NCBI RefSeq assembly: GCF_005502745.1
Contig: NZ_SCNL01000008.1
Span: 116,795 to 180,794 of the forward strand
Length of the DNA stretch: 64,000 nucleotides
Reading direction: 5' to 3'
Source of the DNA: Sphingomonas sp. 3P27F8
GTDB lineage: Bacteria; Pseudomonadota; Alphaproteobacteria; Sphingomonadales; Sphingomonadaceae
Position numbers and translations under genes: made by a program. Positions 26,464 to 36,436 of the stretch are shown here, piece after piece (positions within the stretch are counted from its first letter, which is position 1; each line of letters begins with the position of its first letter). The notes under the pieces were generated by a model, which was given only the letters and a program-made list of their open reading frames with translations, made no database searches and was not told the DNA's origin.

Positions 26464-26518
26464 ACACAGTTTAGCGGCATTTACGATATCTTCGGATGCG
26501 CACACTACGGTAAGCCGT

Positions 26519-28195
26519 ATGTCGGGTTCCACGGCTTTAAGGGCAATATTCGGGTCGCTCCTCACCTTGCTCACGCTGTGCGCGGCTATTCCCGCTGCGG
26601 CGCAGAGCGGCGTTGTCGGGACGCCGATCGCCGTTTGCGTGGCGCCGGCGCGCCCCGGAGACGTGGCGGCCACCATGCTACGCGCAACAGACCGATACGA
26701 CTGCACGAAGGCGCAGACATCGTTCGGCTCCGGCAACTATTGGGTGCGCTCCGGCCCGCTTTCGAGCCGTGCCGCCTATGTCCGCACGTCAAGCGTCTGG
26801 CAGGACGAAGCGACCCTGCACATTTTATACGCCGATGGCGTGATCCTTACCCGGCACATGGATGGCCACGCAGCCTCGCGGGCGCTTCGGCTGGGGGCGA
26901 TCTTTGAAATGGCGATTCCGCCGCGTGCTGCTCCTGTCACGCGCATGCTGTGGCACGTTCGTGGCTCGGCCAATCTGCGCGGTATCGTGGTAAGTCCGGC
27001 GCTCGCGACGGTGAAAGACAGCGCACGATCGGACCTGATCCTGGGCACCCTCTACGGCGCTTTCGCCGGGCTTTGCCTCGCGCTGCTGGTTTATAATCTC
27101 GCGCTGTGGGCTGCGCTGCGGCACCAGTTCCAGCTCGCCTATTGCGCGATGGTGGCGGGCCTGCTGCTCTACACCTTCACATCTTCAGGCGCCGTGGCAT
27201 GGGTATTTCCGGCGTTCGAAAACAACGACCGGCTTCGCATCAACTATATTCTGCTGGCAGCATCCGCCGCCAGCGCGCTGGCCTTCGCGCGAAGCTTCTT
27301 CGAACGCGAAGTCTTTCAGGGTTGGCTCGCTCGCGCCGCATCGATCGTTACCGCTGCGCTGCTAGCTGCGCCGTTCGGCGTCATTCTGCTCGCGCCCTGG
27401 CACATTCGCCTGTTCGACGGAATCTACGCCAGCACTTTCCTGCTGCTCATCGCGCTGGTGCCATTCATCCTGTGGAACGCGTGGCGGACGCGCAGCAACT
27501 ATCTTTGGCTGTTTTCCATTTCCTGGGCGGCGCCGGTGGTATTTGCCGGGGTGCGCGTGGCGCAGAATTTCCATCTGTTTGGGTGGCACTTCCTGCTCGA
27601 CAATTCGACGATCATGGCGATGGCGCTGGAGGCGCTGATCTCCAGCGTGGCGATCGCGTATCGCTTTCGCCTGATCGCGGCGGAACGGGATGAGGCGCGC
27701 GAACGGGCCATTGCCGCGCGCCTGCTCGCTGACGCCGATCCGCTGACCGGCCTGCTCAATCGGCGCGGCTTCCTGCATGCGGCGATCGGCCGCGATCTGC
27801 CGCATCTGCTTGTGCTGGCGGACATCGATCACTTCAAGGCAGTGAACGAAACGCTTGGCCATGACGGCGGCGACGAGGTTTTGCGGATAATCGCCCGGGC
27901 GCTGCGCGCCGCTGCGCCGCCCGACACGCTGATCGCCCGGCTTGGCGGCGAGGAGTTCGCGATGCTGATGCCGGATTACGGCCACGACCTGGCGAACGAG
28001 GTGCTCACCCGCGTTCGCGAGGAACGGATGCCGTTCGATATGGCCGTGACGATCTCGCTTGGCACCAGCGCCGGCCCGATCAACGACGAGGCCGGATGGA
28101 AGGCGCTCTATCGGCGCGCCGATCAGGCGCTGTTCGCTGCAAAGGCGGCTGGCCGCGATCGCGTGCGTCACGCTCCGTCTGCATTCGCCGCCTGA
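26519..28195 (+). CDS. 7TM-DISM membrane-bound diguanylate cyclase
   Basis: This 558-residue protein has a signal peptide (ending near AAIPAAAQS), a periplasmic 7TMR-DISMED2-like sensor domain (about residues 30-185), and seven hydrophobic segments beginning at DLILGTLYGAFAGLCLALLV. A GGDEF domain follows, with DPLTGLLNRRG, ADIDHFKAVNETLGHDGGDEVL and ARLGGEEFAML. It should synthesise cyclic-di-GMP in response to an extracellular ligand, often a carbohydrate in this class. No RxxD inhibitory site is visible. The start at 26519 is preferred because it leads directly into the signal peptide. Confidence 0.9.
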   Translation: MSGSTALRAIFGSLLTLLTLCAAIPAAAQSGVVGTPIAVCVAPARPGDVAATMLRATDRYDCTKAQTSFGSGNYWVRSGPLSSRAAYVRTSSVWQDEATLHILYADGVILTRHMDGHAASRALRLGAIFEMAIPPRAAPVTRMLWHVRGSANLRGIVVSPALATVKDSARSDLILGTLYGAFAGLCLALLVYNLALWAALRHQFQLAYCAMVAGLLLYTFTSSGAVAWVFPAFENNDRLRINYILLAASAASALAFARSFFEREVFQGWLARAASIVTAALLAAPFGVILLAPWHIRLFDGIYASTFLLLIALVPFILWNAWRTRSNYLWLFSISWAAPVVFAGVRVAQNFHLFGWHFLLDNSTIMAMALEALISSVAIAYRFRLIAAERDEARERAIAARLLADADPLTGLLNRRGFLHAAIGRDLPHLLVLADIDHFKAVNETLGHDGGDEVLRIIARALRAAAPPDTLIARLGGEEFAMLMPDYGHDLANEVLTRVREERMPFDMAVTISLGTSAGPINDEAGWKALYRRADQALFAAKAAGRDRVRHAPSAFAA

Positions 28196-28234
28196 GCCCT
28201 TTTCACGCGCCTGCAAATAGAGCAATACAAGGGT

Positions 28235-28432
28235 ATGGAACGCCGTCGTCGCGCCGCCTTGTTCATCGCCGCCGCGCTGCTCATTGCCGCGCTAGGCGAG
28301 CGGCGGCCGCTTCTTGCGTTGAGCTTCCCCCAGGGTGATTCGGCGATTACCGCGCCCTCGGCTGCTCAGGCGACGGTCGAACTGGGCATGTTCGGGTTGT
28401 CGGTTCTCGTGCGGTTGCAGGGCGGCCGCTGA
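28235..28432 (+). CDS. Small hypothetical protein with N-terminal hydrophobic segment
   Basis: This 65-residue frame starts with a basic cap (MERRRRAA) and a hydrophobic stretch (LFIAAALLIAALG), like a signal anchor, followed by a mixed tail. Third codon positions are mostly G or C, like the neighbours. The ribosome-binding site is poor (AAGGG almost touching the ATG), and no family is recognised. It could be a small membrane protein or a chance frame between the cyclase gene and xseB. Confidence 0.45.
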   Translation: MERRRRAALFIAAALLIAALGERRPLLALSFPQGDSAITAPSAAQATVELGMFGLSVLVRLQGGR

Positions 28433-28517
28433 AAGACCGCACAGTATCCGCGTGCCGGATACATCGCGATCACCAGCAACCTTGACCCCCGGCCAACGCC
28501 TGCCGCATAGCCCGCCC

Positions 28518-28769
28518 ATGGCTTCCGTACCCGACGAGAATGCAATAACGACCATGACGTTCGAGGCAGCGCTGCGCGAACTTGAAGCGATCGTTCACAA
28601 GCTGGAATCCGGCGAAACGCCGCTGGCGGAGGCGATCGATCTTTACGAGCGCGGTAGCGCACTGCGCGCCCGCTGCGCCGAGCGGCTCGATGCGGCACAG
28701 ACGAGGATCGAGGCTATCCGTCTGGATGCGGAAGGGCGCGTCAGCACCACGCCGTTTGACGCCGGATGA
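28518..28769 (+). CDS. xseB: Exodeoxyribonuclease VII small subunit
   Basis: This 83-residue helical protein has the XseB signature TFEAALRELEAIVHKLESGETPLAEAIDLYERG, seen in sections across residues 14-46. XseB binds XseA to form exonuclease VII, which trims single-stranded DNA from both ends in the cytoplasm. Its stop codon overlaps the ispA start in an ATGA arrangement, so translation of the two is coupled, as in many proteobacteria. xseA is not in this window. Confidence 0.95.
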   Translation: MASVPDENAITTMTFEAALRELEAIVHKLESGETPLAEAIDLYERGSALRARCAERLDAAQTRIEAIRLDAEGRVSTTPFDAG

Positions 28770-29662
28770 ACCCCTCCCCCGCGCTTCAGGCGGCACTGAC
28801 CGAAACCGCGCACGAGATCGACGCGCGCTTCGATCTGCTGCTGACCGTTCCCGACGATGCCCGCGCAGACCTTTATCGCGCGATGCGCCACGCAGCGATC
28901 GGTGGCGGCAAGCGGCTGCGGCCCTTGCTGGTTCTCGCCACCGGCCAGATATTCGGTTGCGACCGCGATCAGATCGCACGCATCGGCACTGCGATCGAGG
29001 CGATCCACGTCTATTCGCTGATCCACGATGATCTGCCCGCGATGGACGATGACGACATGCGGCGTGGCAAGCCGACCGTCCACAAGGCGTTTGACGAAGC
29101 AATGGCCATTCTGGCTGGCGACTCGCTCCACGCGCTCGCCTTCGAGATACTGGCAGAGCCTGCCACGCATCCCGACCCGTTCGTCCGCGCCGAATTGATG
29201 CTGGAATTTGCCCGCGCGGCCGGACCGGCCGGTATGGCGGGCGGCCAGGCGATGGACCTTGAGGCGGAACGCTCCAGCTTCGATCTGGCTACCGTCGGTC
29301 GCTTGCAGGCGATGAAGACCGGCGCACTCATTTCCTGCGCGGTGGAGGCCGGGGCGATCCTCGGTCGCGTCGCGCCGGAAGGTCGCATCGGGTTGCGCGG
29401 CTATGCGCGCGATGTCGGGCTTGCCTTTCAGATCGTCGATGACCTGATCGACGTCGAGGGCGACGAGGCGACCGTCGGCAAGAAGCTGCGCAAGGATGCC
29501 GGGGCGGGCAAGGAGACCTTCGTGTCGCTGCTCGGCATCGAGCCGGCGCGTGAGCGATGCCGGCTGCTGATCGACCAGGCGCTCGCCCATCTCAGGCATT
29601 ATGGGCGCGAGGCGGATTTGCTGCGCGACATCGCGCGCTACGTGCTGGAAAGGGATCATTGA
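28766..29662 (+). CDS. ispA: Farnesyl diphosphate synthase (polyprenyl synthetase)
   Basis: This 298-residue polyprenyl synthetase condenses isopentenyl diphosphate with DMAPP and GPP. The first aspartate-rich motif is LIHDDLPAMDDDD (DDx(2-4)D) and the second is FQIVDDLIDVEGD (DDxxD). The N-terminal GGGKRLRPLL supplies the basic diphosphate-binding residues. It overlaps xseB by four bases and is followed four bases later by coaD. dxs, a frequent neighbour, is not here. Confidence 0.95.
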   Translation: MNPSPALQAALTETAHEIDARFDLLLTVPDDARADLYRAMRHAAIGGGKRLRPLLVLATGQIFGCDRDQIARIGTAIEAIHVYSLIHDDLPAMDDDDMRRGKPTVHKAFDEAMAILAGDSLHALAFEILAEPATHPDPFVRAELMLEFARAAGPAGMAGGQAMDLEAERSSFDLATVGRLQAMKTGALISCAVEAGAILGRVAPEGRIGLRGYARDVGLAFQIVDDLIDVEGDEATVGKKLRKDAGAGKETFVSLLGIEPARERCRLLIDQALAHLRHYGREADLLRDIARYVLERDH

Positions 29663-29666
29663 AGCT

Positions 29667-30173
29667 ATGAGCACCCGTATCGGCGTTTATCCCGGCACAT
29701 TCGATCCGATCACGCTCGGCCATATGGACATCATCCGTCGCGGCGCCAAGCTGGTGGACCGGCTGGTAATCGGCGTGACGACCAATCCGTCCAAATCCCC
29801 GATGTTCTCGCTGCCGGAGCGAATGGCGATCGTCGAGCGCGAGGTGGCGACGATCGAGGCCGATATTCGTGTGGTGAGCTTCGATTCGCTGCTCATGGAT
29901 TTTGCCGAGCGCGAGGGCGCAGGCGTGATCGTACGCGGGCTGCGCGCAGTGGCTGATTTCGAGTACGAATATCAGATGGCCGGCATGAACCAGCAGATCA
30001 ATGATCGGATCGAGACGGTTTTCCTGATGGCCGATGTCGCGTTGCAACCGATCGCGTCGCGCCTGGTGAAGGAAATCGCGATCTTCGGCGGTGAGATCGG
30101 GAAGTTCGTGACGCCGCACGTGCGCGAGGAAGTGATGGGGCGGGTGCAGGTGCTTGGCCGGCGCGGTGTGTGA
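29667..30173 (+). CDS. coaD: Phosphopantetheine adenylyltransferase
   Basis: This 168-residue enzyme adds AMP to 4'-phosphopantetheine to form dephospho-CoA. It shows the nucleotidyltransferase start GVYPGTFDPITLGHMDII (the T/HxGH motif is GH in LGHMD), the conserved VRGLRAVADFEYEYQMAGMN, and a C-terminal VALQPIASRLVKEIA. The ATG at 29667 gives the normal length; the longer frame upstream is inside ispA. Confidence 0.96.
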   Translation: MSTRIGVYPGTFDPITLGHMDIIRRGAKLVDRLVIGVTTNPSKSPMFSLPERMAIVEREVATIEADIRVVSFDSLLMDFAEREGAGVIVRGLRAVADFEYEYQMAGMNQQINDRIETVFLMADVALQPIASRLVKEIAIFGGEIGKFVTPHVREEVMGRVQVLGRRGV

Positions 30174-30260
30174 AGGTTCAGTTTGGCGCAAGCCGCGCTA
30201 TGCTTTAGGGCGCGATGCCTGCGCGTGGGCGCGCGGAAGCAAAGCTGGAAAGTCGGATTG

Positions 30261-30974
30261 ATGCGTTTCTTCTGTGTGGTTGCGATCATTGGCGCGCTGA
30301 CGGCAACGCCGGCCCTCGCCAAGAAGAAGGAAAAGAAGGACACGGTCGTTGAGGCCCAGACGATCGCCGTACGCGCGACGCCGCCGGCGCTGGACGACAA
30401 GACCAATCAGTGGCTTCTCGATCTTTCGGATGGCGGCCGCGTGACGATCGCGCTGCGTCCGGATGCCGCACCGCAGACGGTGGAGCGGATCAAGACGCTG
30501 ACTCGCCAGCATTTCTATGATGGCCTCGCGTTTCACCGCGTGATTGACGGCTTCATGGCGCAGGGCGGCGATCCGAAAGGCGACGGCACCGGCGGCTCCT
30601 CGCTGCCGGACCTGAAGGCGGAGTTCAATTTCCTGCCGCACGTGCGCGGCGCAGTCGCCGCGGCGCGGTCGCAATCTGAAGACAGCGCCAACAGCCAATT
30701 CTATATCATCTTCCAGCCGAAGCTGTCGCTCGACCGGAAATACACGGTTTTCGGCCGGGTGATTGACGGCATGCAATATGTCGACGCGATCGAGCGCGGC
30801 GAGCCGCCCGCGAACCCGACGCGCGTCGTTCACGCCTATATCGCGAGCGACAATCCGCCCGCCTATCAGGCCGCCGCGCCGACACAGGTGAACGCCGGCG
30901 CGATACTCGGGCCAGTCACGCTGCCCGGCGCGAGCAAGGCTCCCCAGACGACTGCGAAGCCCAGGAAGCAGTAA
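30261..30974 (+). CDS. Exported cyclophilin-type peptidyl-prolyl isomerase
   Basis: This 237-residue protein has a signal peptide ([20 protein letters not shown]) and a cyclophilin domain. The domain includes [20 protein letters not shown] (catalytic Arg in FHRVI), FQ in YIIFQPKL, and a core with NSQFYI. It should speed proline isomerisation in the periplasm. A lysine-rich stretch (KKKEKKD) follows the cleavage site, and the last 40 residues are a Pro/Ala-rich tail. It lies upstream of queA, a frequent pairing in alphaproteobacteria. Confidence 0.92.
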   Translation: MRFFCVVAIIGALTATPALAKKKEKKDTVVEAQTIAVRATPPALDDKTNQWLLDLSDGGRVTIALRPDAAPQTVERIKTLTRQHFYDGLAFHRVIDGFMAQGGDPKGDGTGGSSLPDLKAEFNFLPHVRGAVAAARSQSEDSANSQFYIIFQPKLSLDRKYTVFGRVIDGMQYVDAIERGEPPANPTRVVHAYIASDNPPAYQAAAPTQVNAGAILGPVTLPGASKAPQTTAKPRKQ

Positions 30975-31000
30975 GCCCCGCGCACCGGGGACACACGCCG

Positions 31001-32026
31001 ATGGATGTCGATCTGTTCGATTTCACGCTGCCGCCGGAACGCATCGCGCTCCGCCCCGCCGTTCCGCGTGAGGCGGCGCGGATGCTCGTTGCGCGCAGCG
31101 ACGGGCTGCACGATCGCACGGTTGCGGATCTTCCGGGTGAACTGCGCGCCGGCGATCTGCTCGTATTCAACGATACGCGGGTGATCCCCGCGCAACTGGA
31201 GGGTACGCGCGGCGCCGCGCGGATCGGCGCGACGCTGCACAAACGCGAGGGACCGCGCCGCTGGCGCGCTTTCGTGCGCAACGCGAAGCGCGTGCGCGAC
31301 GGCGATACGATCGATTTCGGCGCCGGGGTGAGCGCGATCGCCGCCGAGCGCGGGGCGGACGGCAGCATCGCACTCGATTTCGCGGGCGAAGAGCCGATCG
31401 AGCTGTTGCTGGAGCGCGCCGGGCGGATGCCCCTGCCCCCCTATATCGCCGCCAAACGGCCCACCGACGCGCGCGATGCCGAGGATTACCAGACGATGTT
31501 TGCGCGCGAGGCGGGCGCCGTCGCCGCGCCGACCGCTGCGCTGCATTTCACTCCCGCCCTTATCGCCGCGCTGGAGGCAGCCGGGATCGGCCATACTACA
31601 CTGACGCTGCATGTTGGCGCGGGCACGTTCCTGCCGGTGAAGGCCGAGGATACCAGGGATCATGTGATGCACGCCGAATGGGGGCGCATCGACCCTCCCA
31701 CTGCCGATCGACTGAACGCCACCCGCGCAGCGGGCGGGCGCATCATTTCCGTTGGCACGACGCCACTTCGGCTGATCGAAAGCGCCACCGATGAAACCGG
31801 CCTGGTGCATCCCTTCGAGGGGGATACCGCAATCTTTATCACCCCGGGCTATCGTTTCCGGGGGGTCGACGGGCTTGTCACCAACTTCCACCTGCCCCGA
31901 TCGACATTATTCATGCTGGTATCGGCGCTGATGGGGCTGGATCGGATGCAGGCAGCATATGCGCACGCGATCGCGAATGGCTATCGTTTCTATTCCTATG
32001 GCGACGCTTCGCTGCTGCTGCCCTAG
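31001..32026 (+). CDS. queA: S-adenosylmethionine:tRNA ribosyltransferase-isomerase
   Basis: This 341-residue enzyme transfers the ribosyl part of SAM to 7-aminomethyl-7-deazaguanine in tRNA, forming epoxyqueuosine. Family blocks include [18 protein letters not shown] at the N-terminus, [40 protein letters not shown] (read in parts) and [19 protein letters not shown]. It follows the cyclophilin gene by 26 bases. A weak hairpin without a T tract (32031-32035 with 32041-32045) follows the stop. Confidence 0.96.
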   Translation: MDVDLFDFTLPPERIALRPAVPREAARMLVARSDGLHDRTVADLPGELRAGDLLVFNDTRVIPAQLEGTRGAARIGATLHKREGPRRWRAFVRNAKRVRDGDTIDFGAGVSAIAAERGADGSIALDFAGEEPIELLLERAGRMPLPPYIAAKRPTDARDAEDYQTMFAREAGAVAAPTAALHFTPALIAALEAAGIGHTTLTLHVGAGTFLPVKAEDTRDHVMHAEWGRIDPPTADRLNATRAAGGRIISVGTTPLRLIESATDETGLVHPFEGDTAIFITPGYRFRGVDGLVTNFHLPRSTLFMLVSALMGLDRMQAAYAHAIANGYRFYSYGDASLLLP

Positions 32027-32161
32027 CAAAGGGCTCGACAAGCCCGGCTTGCCGCCCGGATAGCATTTATTCCATATCCGATCTATGCAGTGGGATATGA
32101 TGTGCGTCTTGGAGGCGCGCATGGTATTCGACCTTTTCGGAATCGGCGGAGCGCTAACACG

Positions 32162-33088
32162 GTGACCGTGTTGGCGGATACGGTAGCGGCGCTGCGCATC
32201 GCCCGCGATACGTGGCGCGCGCGGCAGGACGAGGCGCTGGACGTCGCGAGTTTCCCGTCCCGCAATGCCATCGCGACGATCGTCGATATGCTGGCCGCCG
32301 CGCTGTATCCGCGCCGGCTGGGCCGTTTTCGGGGCGTGGCGGGCGACGAGGAGGACGGCTTCGTCGCCGCGAAACTGATCGCGGCCTTCGCCGAGCTGGA
32401 GCGAGAGATCGCCGCCGAGCTGGGCTATTGGCAGAAAGAGGCGCGTGCGGATTTCCCGGCGGATCAAGCAATCACGATCGTCCGGCTGTTCGGCGCTGCG
32501 TTAGGCGAGGTTCGCGCATTGGTGGATGGCGATGTGGAAGCGGCGTTTCTGGCCGATCCCGCCGCGCGGAGCGTGGACGAAATCCTGTTATGCTACCCCG
32601 GCGCGATCGCGGGCCTGCACCACCGGCTTGCCCACCAACTGCACATACTGGGCGCGCCGATCGTCGCGCGACTGATTTCAGAACTGGCCAATGAACGGAC
32701 CGGGATCGATATTCACCCCGGCGCAACGATCGGCCGCCAGTTCTTCATCGATCACGGCACCGGCGTCGTCATCGGCGAGACCGCGATCATCGGTGATCGC
32801 GTGCGGCTTTATCAGCATGTCACGCTGGGCGCGCGCAGCCCGCTCGGCGCGACGGATCGGCGGACGGGCACCGCGCTCGCCCGCCATCCGGTGGTGGAGG
32901 ACGACGTGGTGATCTATGCCGGGGCAACGATCCTGGGACGCATTTCGATCGGCGCGCGGTCGGTCATCGGCGGCAATGTGTGGCTCTTGACCGATGTGCC
33001 GGCAGACAGCGTGATCGTGCAGCCCGAGGCCCGCCGGCTGCCCACCAGCGCCGGCATAACATTACGGCACGAGCTTGAGTCGGCATGA
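32162..33088 (+). CDS. Serine O-acetyltransferase EpsC-type
   Basis: This 308-residue acetyltransferase has a helical N-terminal domain and a C-terminal left-handed beta-helix with hexapeptide repeats: [20 protein letters not shown], then [19 protein letters not shown] and [21 protein letters not shown]. The [11 protein letters not shown] and [12 protein letters not shown] blocks are typical of serine acetyltransferases, which make O-acetylserine for cysteine. The start is uncertain: GTG at 32162 has GGAG nine bases upstream, TTG at 32171 and an earlier GTG at 32090 are alternatives. The stop overlaps the next ATG (ATGA). Confidence 0.85.
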   Translation: MTVLADTVAALRIARDTWRARQDEALDVASFPSRNAIATIVDMLAAALYPRRLGRFRGVAGDEEDGFVAAKLIAAFAELEREIAAELGYWQKEARADFPADQAITIVRLFGAALGEVRALVDGDVEAAFLADPAARSVDEILLCYPGAIAGLHHRLAHQLHILGAPIVARLISELANERTGIDIHPGATIGRQFFIDHGTGVVIGETAIIGDRVRLYQHVTLGARSPLGATDRRTGTALARHPVVEDDVVIYAGATILGRISIGARSVIGGNVWLLTDVPADSVIVQPEARRLPTSAGITLRHELESA

Positions 33089-33834
33089 TGGGCCGGCGAC
33101 CTGTGCTGGGCATCATGTGCGGCAACGAAGTGTCGGGACGCCCCGTTCAATCAGTTGCGACGCGCTTCATCGCGCCGGTGACGCATTTATGCGGCGCGAC
33201 GGTTCTGCTGGTGCCTGCTGTAAGCAACGCCGTCGATGCGCAGGCGGTGGCCGGAGTCCTTGACGGCCTTCTCCTGACGGGTGCCCGCTCGCATGTCTCC
33301 CCGGCGCGCTACGGCGGAGAAGAGAACGGCGACTCCGGGGTGATCGACGCGGAACGCGATGCGGTGGCGCTTGAGCTCGCGGGGCGCATGATCGATCGCC
33401 GCAAGCCGGTCTATGGCATCTGTCGGGGCCTGCAGGAAATCAACGTGCTGTTCGGCGGCACGCTCGCCCCGCCGGCCCATGCCGGCCGGCATCATCGCGG
33501 GTCGTGGGACGAGGAATATGCCAGCCTGTTCGAGCATCGCCATGCGGTCGATCTTGTCGATGGCGGCGTTCTGGCTCAGGCGGCAGGGTGCCAAAGGCTG
33601 AACGTCAATTCGGTCCATCAGCAGGGAATCGCGCGCCTCGGCGGGGGGCTGGCGATCGAGGCGGTGTCGTGCGACGACGGGCTGATCGAGGCGATCCGCG
33701 CGCCCGATTGCGGCGCGGATCTGCTCGCGGTGCAATGGCATCCTGAGTGGGATGTCGCGCGTTGCACCGCCAGCCAGGCGTTTTTCGCTCTGCTCGGCGA
33801 ATCGCTACGCGCCACCGTCAGCGTTCGCCACTAG
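33085..33834 (+). CDS. Peptidase C26 / gamma-glutamyl-GABA hydrolase family protein
   Basis: This 249-residue class I glutamine amidotransferase-like hydrolase has the nucleophile elbow [16 protein letters not shown] (Cys) and the catalytic His and Glu region [10 protein letters not shown], as in PuuD. It may cleave gamma-glutamyl amides in polyamine or glutathione-conjugate turnover. It overlaps the serine acetyltransferase by four bases, so the two are translationally coupled. A link to cysteine or glutathione metabolism is therefore possible but unproven. Confidence 0.9.
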   Translation: MMGRRPVLGIMCGNEVSGRPVQSVATRFIAPVTHLCGATVLLVPAVSNAVDAQAVAGVLDGLLLTGARSHVSPARYGGEENGDSGVIDAERDAVALELAGRMIDRRKPVYGICRGLQEINVLFGGTLAPPAHAGRHHRGSWDEEYASLFEHRHAVDLVDGGVLAQAAGCQRLNVNSVHQQGIARLGGGLAIEAVSCDDGLIEAIRAPDCGADLLAVQWHPEWDVARCTASQAFFALLGESLRATVSVRH

Positions 33835-33910
33835 CGGCCGCGTGCCAACGGTGTCGAAGGCTGAAATCGCGCACGCTCGCCTGATGCGACGCGCCAGCGG
33901 GGTTGAAAGT

Positions 33911-33951
33911 GGCGCGTCACCGTTTCCTTGAACCGAAAGCGGTAACGCGCC
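33911..33951. terminator. Imperfect long hairpin between convergent genes
   Basis: Arms at 33911-33926 and 33935-33951 pair with only a few mismatches around an 8-base loop, between the stops of the C26 peptidase gene and the TonB receptor gene. There is no clear T tract on either side, so it could be a two-way transcription barrier or simply a small repeat. Confidence 0.4.
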
Positions 33952-33972
33952 GGATTGACCTGTCCGGTCGCG

Positions 33973-36297
33973 TCAGAAGCCCGTCTTGAGCGAGACAAAC
34001 ACCTGCCGCGGCGCGCCGATCAGCAGCGTCTGGTTGTCGCCCTTCTGGCCAAAGCCGTTCGAGCCGATCGTCGCGATATACTGCTTGTCGAGCAGGTTGG
34101 TGCCTGAAAGCTGCAGTTCCACCTTGCGATCGCCGGCGATGGCGAGGCGCACCCCGACGGAGGCGTCGAACAAGACACGTCCCGGCACGGACTGGTCGTT
34201 GCTGTAGGTGAAATAGCGCTTGCTCATGTAATTCGCGCCGATGCGGCCGAAGAACATGTCGCTGTCATAGGTGATTTCGCCCGAGGCGATATGGCGCGGC
34301 GCATCCACCACCGTCTTGTCCTTGATCGCGACACCGCCCAGCAAAACCTTCTGCTGCGTCACCGCGTCGATCACATAGACGTTATCGCGATAACGCGAGT
34401 CGTTGTACGCGTAAGAGCCAAACGCGCCGAACCCGTCGGGCAGCTTGATCTGGCCGGTCGCCTCGATCCCGTAGGAGCGCACCCCGCCGACGTTCTGCAA
34501 CACCGGCGGATTGCCCTGGATGCCCGAGCCGACCGCATAGGCGAGCAGGCGGTTGCGGAAATCGACGTAATAGCCCGCGATCGATCCGGTAAAGATGCCG
34601 CTGCGGAAACGCGCGCCCGCCTCATATGTGTCGGACTGTTCCGGCTTGAGATTGCCCAGCGCGTTGAAACCGGCCTGTGTCGTCGCGAACGGGCCGCTGG
34701 TGGCGGAGCCGGTGAACGCGCGCGTCACCTGGCTGAAGCCACCGAACAGTTCCGCGTTGGCGCCGAGACGATAGGTGAGGCCCGCGCGCGGCTGGAACCA
34801 GTCGGTCGTCTTGATCTTGCCGGAGGCGAGCGAGCCGGCGGTCAGCGGCGTGGCCGTGACGCGTACGTCATAGCCCTTCCACCCCAGATCAACGGTAAGG
34901 TCGCCGAACGTGAGCTTGTCACTGACGTAATATTGGAACGTATCCGTCTGGTAGCGATAATCCCATTGCGTGAAGAACGGCATCGTCGGGAAATCGAGGC
35001 TGTTGCGCGTCGCCACGGTCAGGCTGTCCAGCCCGTAGAAGCGGCGCGCCTGCCGGAAATCGTTCCGTTCATACCAGCCACCGACGGTTATGTCGCCGAA
35101 CCCGCCCAGCGACGTGCCGAGCGATCCGAAAATGCCCTTTCGGCGGATGTCGTATTCCGTGGTCCGCACCGACATCGGCACGCCCGAGGGCGAGGCGACA
35201 TAGGGGGTGAACCAGATCCCGCGCCCGTGATTGTCATGATAATAAGCGCGCAGCTCGCCGTGGATCTTCGCATCCTTGGCGGTTTCGATCCCGACCGAGG
35301 CGAGATAATCCTGCCGCAGACCGGCGGCGTCGTAATAAGCGTCGTCGGGGTTGGCGAAGGGCGCGGGATAGGTCGTGCCCGCCGCCGGATTGGTCGGCGT
35401 CACCCCGGTATAGCCGGTGTTCGCCCCTACCTGCGATACCAGGATCGCCAGCGGATAATTGTTCGAGATATTGTCCCAGCGATATCCCAGCCGCCGGATC
35501 ATATCGAGCGACATATCCTGATAGTCGTTCTCGCGCCGATCCGAGAAGTCAAAGGTGCCGACCAGCCGAAGCCCGCTGTCACCGAGCGGCGCGACCGCCT
35601 TTGCATTGACCTGATTCTGCCGCTGTACGCCGTATCCCTTCCACTTGTCGGTGGTGAAATGGCCGTAGGAAACATACGCACTCGGCCCGTTCTCGCCCAG
35701 GTCGCCGGTGTCGAGCCGGAAGAAACCATGCCAGGTGTTGTTGCTGCCATAGGTGCCGTTGAGCGTGGCGCCGAATTCGTGCTTCGGATCGGAGGAGATG
35801 AATTCGATCGTGCCGCCGAGGTTGTTGGTCGCCTGCGTTCCGATCGCGCCGGAGCCCTGCGCGACACGGACCGTGGCGATGTTTTCCGAGCTGATCGCGC
35901 GGCTGATGTGCAGGCCGTTGGTGTTGCCATAGCTGCCGTCGCCCAGCGGGATGCCGTCCAGCGTGAAGCCGAGCTGGTTCTGGTTGAAGCCGCGGATCGA
36001 GACACGCTCCGACCATTCGTAGTTGCCGAACGCGTCCGCCGACTGGAAATTGACGCCGGGCAGCTTGCTGATCGCCTTCAGCGGGCTGGTCGCCGGCACG
36101 ATCAGATCGAAATCGCGCGTGCTGATTTCCTGCACCTGGCGCGTCTCGCCGCGCCCGATCACCACGATATCGTCGCTGGCCGACGTGTCGGCGGCGGCAA
36201 CCGCGGCCGTTGCATCGGCGGGCGCTTCGGCCGCGGCGAGCGACGGCCATGCGACGGAGGCGAGCAACAGCGTTGCGATCACGGACTTGCGCGTCAT
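33973..36297 (-). CDS. TonB-dependent receptor
   Basis: This 774-residue outer-membrane receptor has a signal peptide ending near SLAAAEAP, a TonB-box-like DDIVVIGRG, and a plug domain (about residues 50-165, with PLKAISKLPGVNFQSAD and VSIRGFNQNQLGFTLDG). A 22-strand-type beta-barrel ends with the terminal phenylalanine of VFVSLKTGF. It should import a siderophore or other nutrient using TonB energy; the ligand is unknown. AAGGGG lies six bases before the ATG at 36297. A perfect 7-bp inverted repeat sits about 100 bases upstream. Confidence 0.93.
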   Translation of the reverse strand: MTRKSVIATLLLASVAWPSLAAAEAPADATAAVAAADTSASDDIVVIGRGETRQVQEISTRDFDLIVPATSPLKAISKLPGVNFQSADAFGNYEWSERVSIRGFNQNQLGFTLDGIPLGDGSYGNTNGLHISRAISSENIATVRVAQGSGAIGTQATNNLGGTIEFISSDPKHEFGATLNGTYGSNNTWHGFFRLDTGDLGENGPSAYVSYGHFTTDKWKGYGVQRQNQVNAKAVAPLGDSGLRLVGTFDFSDRRENDYQDMSLDMIRRLGYRWDNISNNYPLAILVSQVGANTGYTGVTPTNPAAGTTYPAPFANPDDAYYDAAGLRQDYLASVGIETAKDAKIHGELRAYYHDNHGRGIWFTPYVASPSGVPMSVRTTEYDIRRKGIFGSLGTSLGGFGDITVGGWYERNDFRQARRFYGLDSLTVATRNSLDFPTMPFFTQWDYRYQTDTFQYYVSDKLTFGDLTVDLGWKGYDVRVTATPLTAGSLASGKIKTTDWFQPRAGLTYRLGANAELFGGFSQVTRAFTGSATSGPFATTQAGFNALGNLKPEQSDTYEAGARFRSGIFTGSIAGYYVDFRNRLLAYAVGSGIQGNPPVLQNVGGVRSYGIEATGQIKLPDGFGAFGSYAYNDSRYRDNVYVIDAVTQQKVLLGGVAIKDKTVVDAPRHIASGEITYDSDMFFGRIGANYMSKRYFTYSNDQSVPGRVLFDASVGVRLAIAGDRKVELQLSGTNLLDKQYIATIGSNGFGQKGDNQTLLIGAPRQVFVSLKTGF

Positions 36298-36393
36298 GAA
36301 TGTCCCCTTTTGCGGGGACAACTGGCCCCGTCTTGACGGGCGGCCTAGCGGGCGATCCTTGCAATCCGGCGACAATATGCTTTCATAACGGTG

Positions 36394-36414
36394 TCAGAAC
36401 GGAGACGGTTCTGA
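36394..36414. promoter_or_regulatory. Inverted repeat upstream of the TonB receptor
   Basis: TCAGAAC and GTTCTGA (36394-36400 and 36408-36414) flank a 7-base spacer between the psd stop and the receptor gene. It could be an operator for the receptor or a weak hairpin ending psd. It does not resemble a Fur box. Confidence 0.35.
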
Positions 36415-36436
36415 GACAGCGCCGATCGGTCAACAC

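Noticed and set aside
34291..36336. Long forward frame opposite the TonB receptor (681 codons)
   Set aside because: The reverse strand encodes a full receptor with signal peptide and terminal Phe; the forward frame has no recognisable features.
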